From positions 1,240,001 through 1,304,000 of the forward strand of contig NZ_CP166991.1 of the NCBI RefSeq assembly GCF_046197875.1: DNA of 64,000 bases, read 5' to 3'. Shown piece by piece: positions 63,946 through 64,000 of the stretch. The notes beneath the pieces are model-generated. The model worked only from the letters and a program-made list of their open reading frames with translations, ran no database searches and was not told where the DNA came from. This stretch comes from Methanobrevibacter_A acididurans. GTDB taxonomy: Archaea; Methanobacteriota; Methanobacteria; Methanobacteriales; Methanobacteriaceae. Position 1 is the stretch's first letter, and the number at the start of each line of letters is the position of its first letter. The position numbers and the translations under genes are program-made.

Positions 63946-64000
63946 TTATCCCATATCCTCAAGAAAACTTGATAAAAAATATTTCATTTCAATTTCTTCA
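63946..64000 (-). CDS. Possible 3' end of a minus-strand gene (partial)
   Basis: The last 55 bases read on the minus strand as an open frame ending in TAA at 63946-63948, with the protein end EEIEMKYFLSSFLEDMG. Composition and the convergent position behind nadA suit a real gene end, but only 17 residues are visible, so it is tentative. Confidence 0.35.
   Translation of the reverse strand, partial: EEIEMKYFLSSFLEDMG

Overview
The window reads as about 64 kb of the chromosome of a very AT-rich methanogenic archaeon of the order Methanobacteriales, most likely Methanosphaera. The evidence is a run of methanogenesis marker genes (mmp2, 3, 5, 6, 15 and 17), a CoM/CoB-dependent fumarate reductase subunit (tfrB), archaeal information genes (tfs, nob1, dphB, trm5, a Cdc6-like ATPase), TATA-box promoters with GGAGG-type ribosome sites, a large Asn/Thr-rich adhesin-like surface protein, and A-rich sense strands. 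The genus is inferred from gene content, not from a search.

Layout. 1-0.45 kb holds the 3' end of an IS1182-like element (ISa copy 1). 0.5-3.2 kb is sparse: a zinc-ribbon protein, an orphan protein and 1.8 kb of noncoding DNA. 3.2-7.5 kb carries a folate-ligase-like protein, a rubredoxin-fused glutamate synthase domain protein with an adjacent 46-residue membrane protein, rubrerythrin, two related small unknown proteins and a 48-residue zinc ribbon. 7.5-13.2 kb is an accessory region: a short Cdc6/Orc1-like ATPase, a CARF-HEPN protein without a CRISPR array, a Ser/Gly-rich surface protein, and a noncoding tract with three copies of a promoter-plus-hairpin element; a fourth copy lies near 2.2 kb. 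13.2-17.3 kb has dphB, trm5, mtnA and a nifB-like gene. 17.5-21.2 kb is the adhesin.

21.5-30.5 kb is the methanogenesis marker cluster (mmp17-mmp15-mmp5 // ISa // mmp6-mmp3, then mmp2 and a DUF2117-like gene, all on the minus strand), whose products include components linked to activation of methyl-CoM reductase. ISa copy 2 sits between mmp6 and mmp5 and rewrites the end of mmp6. A perfect 145-bp tandem duplication lies between mmp2 and its upstream neighbour. 30.5-36.9 kb carries nob1, moaB, pyrE, a PRC-barrel protein, a sodium/solute symporter with an overlapping small partner, a phenylacetate-CoA-ligase-like gene, an ACT-domain gene and tfs.

37-44 kb is a rearranged island: a different IS (ISb, 2005 bp, 15-bp perfect ends), a PadR regulator, a universal stress protein with two palindromes upstream, and a 3-hydroxyacyl-CoA dehydrogenase gene present twice in tandem with ISa copy 3 between the copies. 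44-64 kb is mostly housekeeping: iorAB, tfrB, a TrmJ-like methyltransferase, dcd, glyS, an FmdE-like gene, a TatD-like gene, sepF, a DUF1611 gene, pgk2, a ZPR1-like gene, a divergent TetR/radical-SAM pair with a candidate operator, a histone-fold-like protein with a long C-terminal helix, nadC, rnz, mscS and nadA.

Functional links: the phenylacetate-CoA ligase, ACT protein and indolepyruvate ferredoxin oxidoreductase could together turn aryl acids into aromatic amino acids, but are now separated by the IS-rich island. No rRNA, tRNA or CRISPR array was found.
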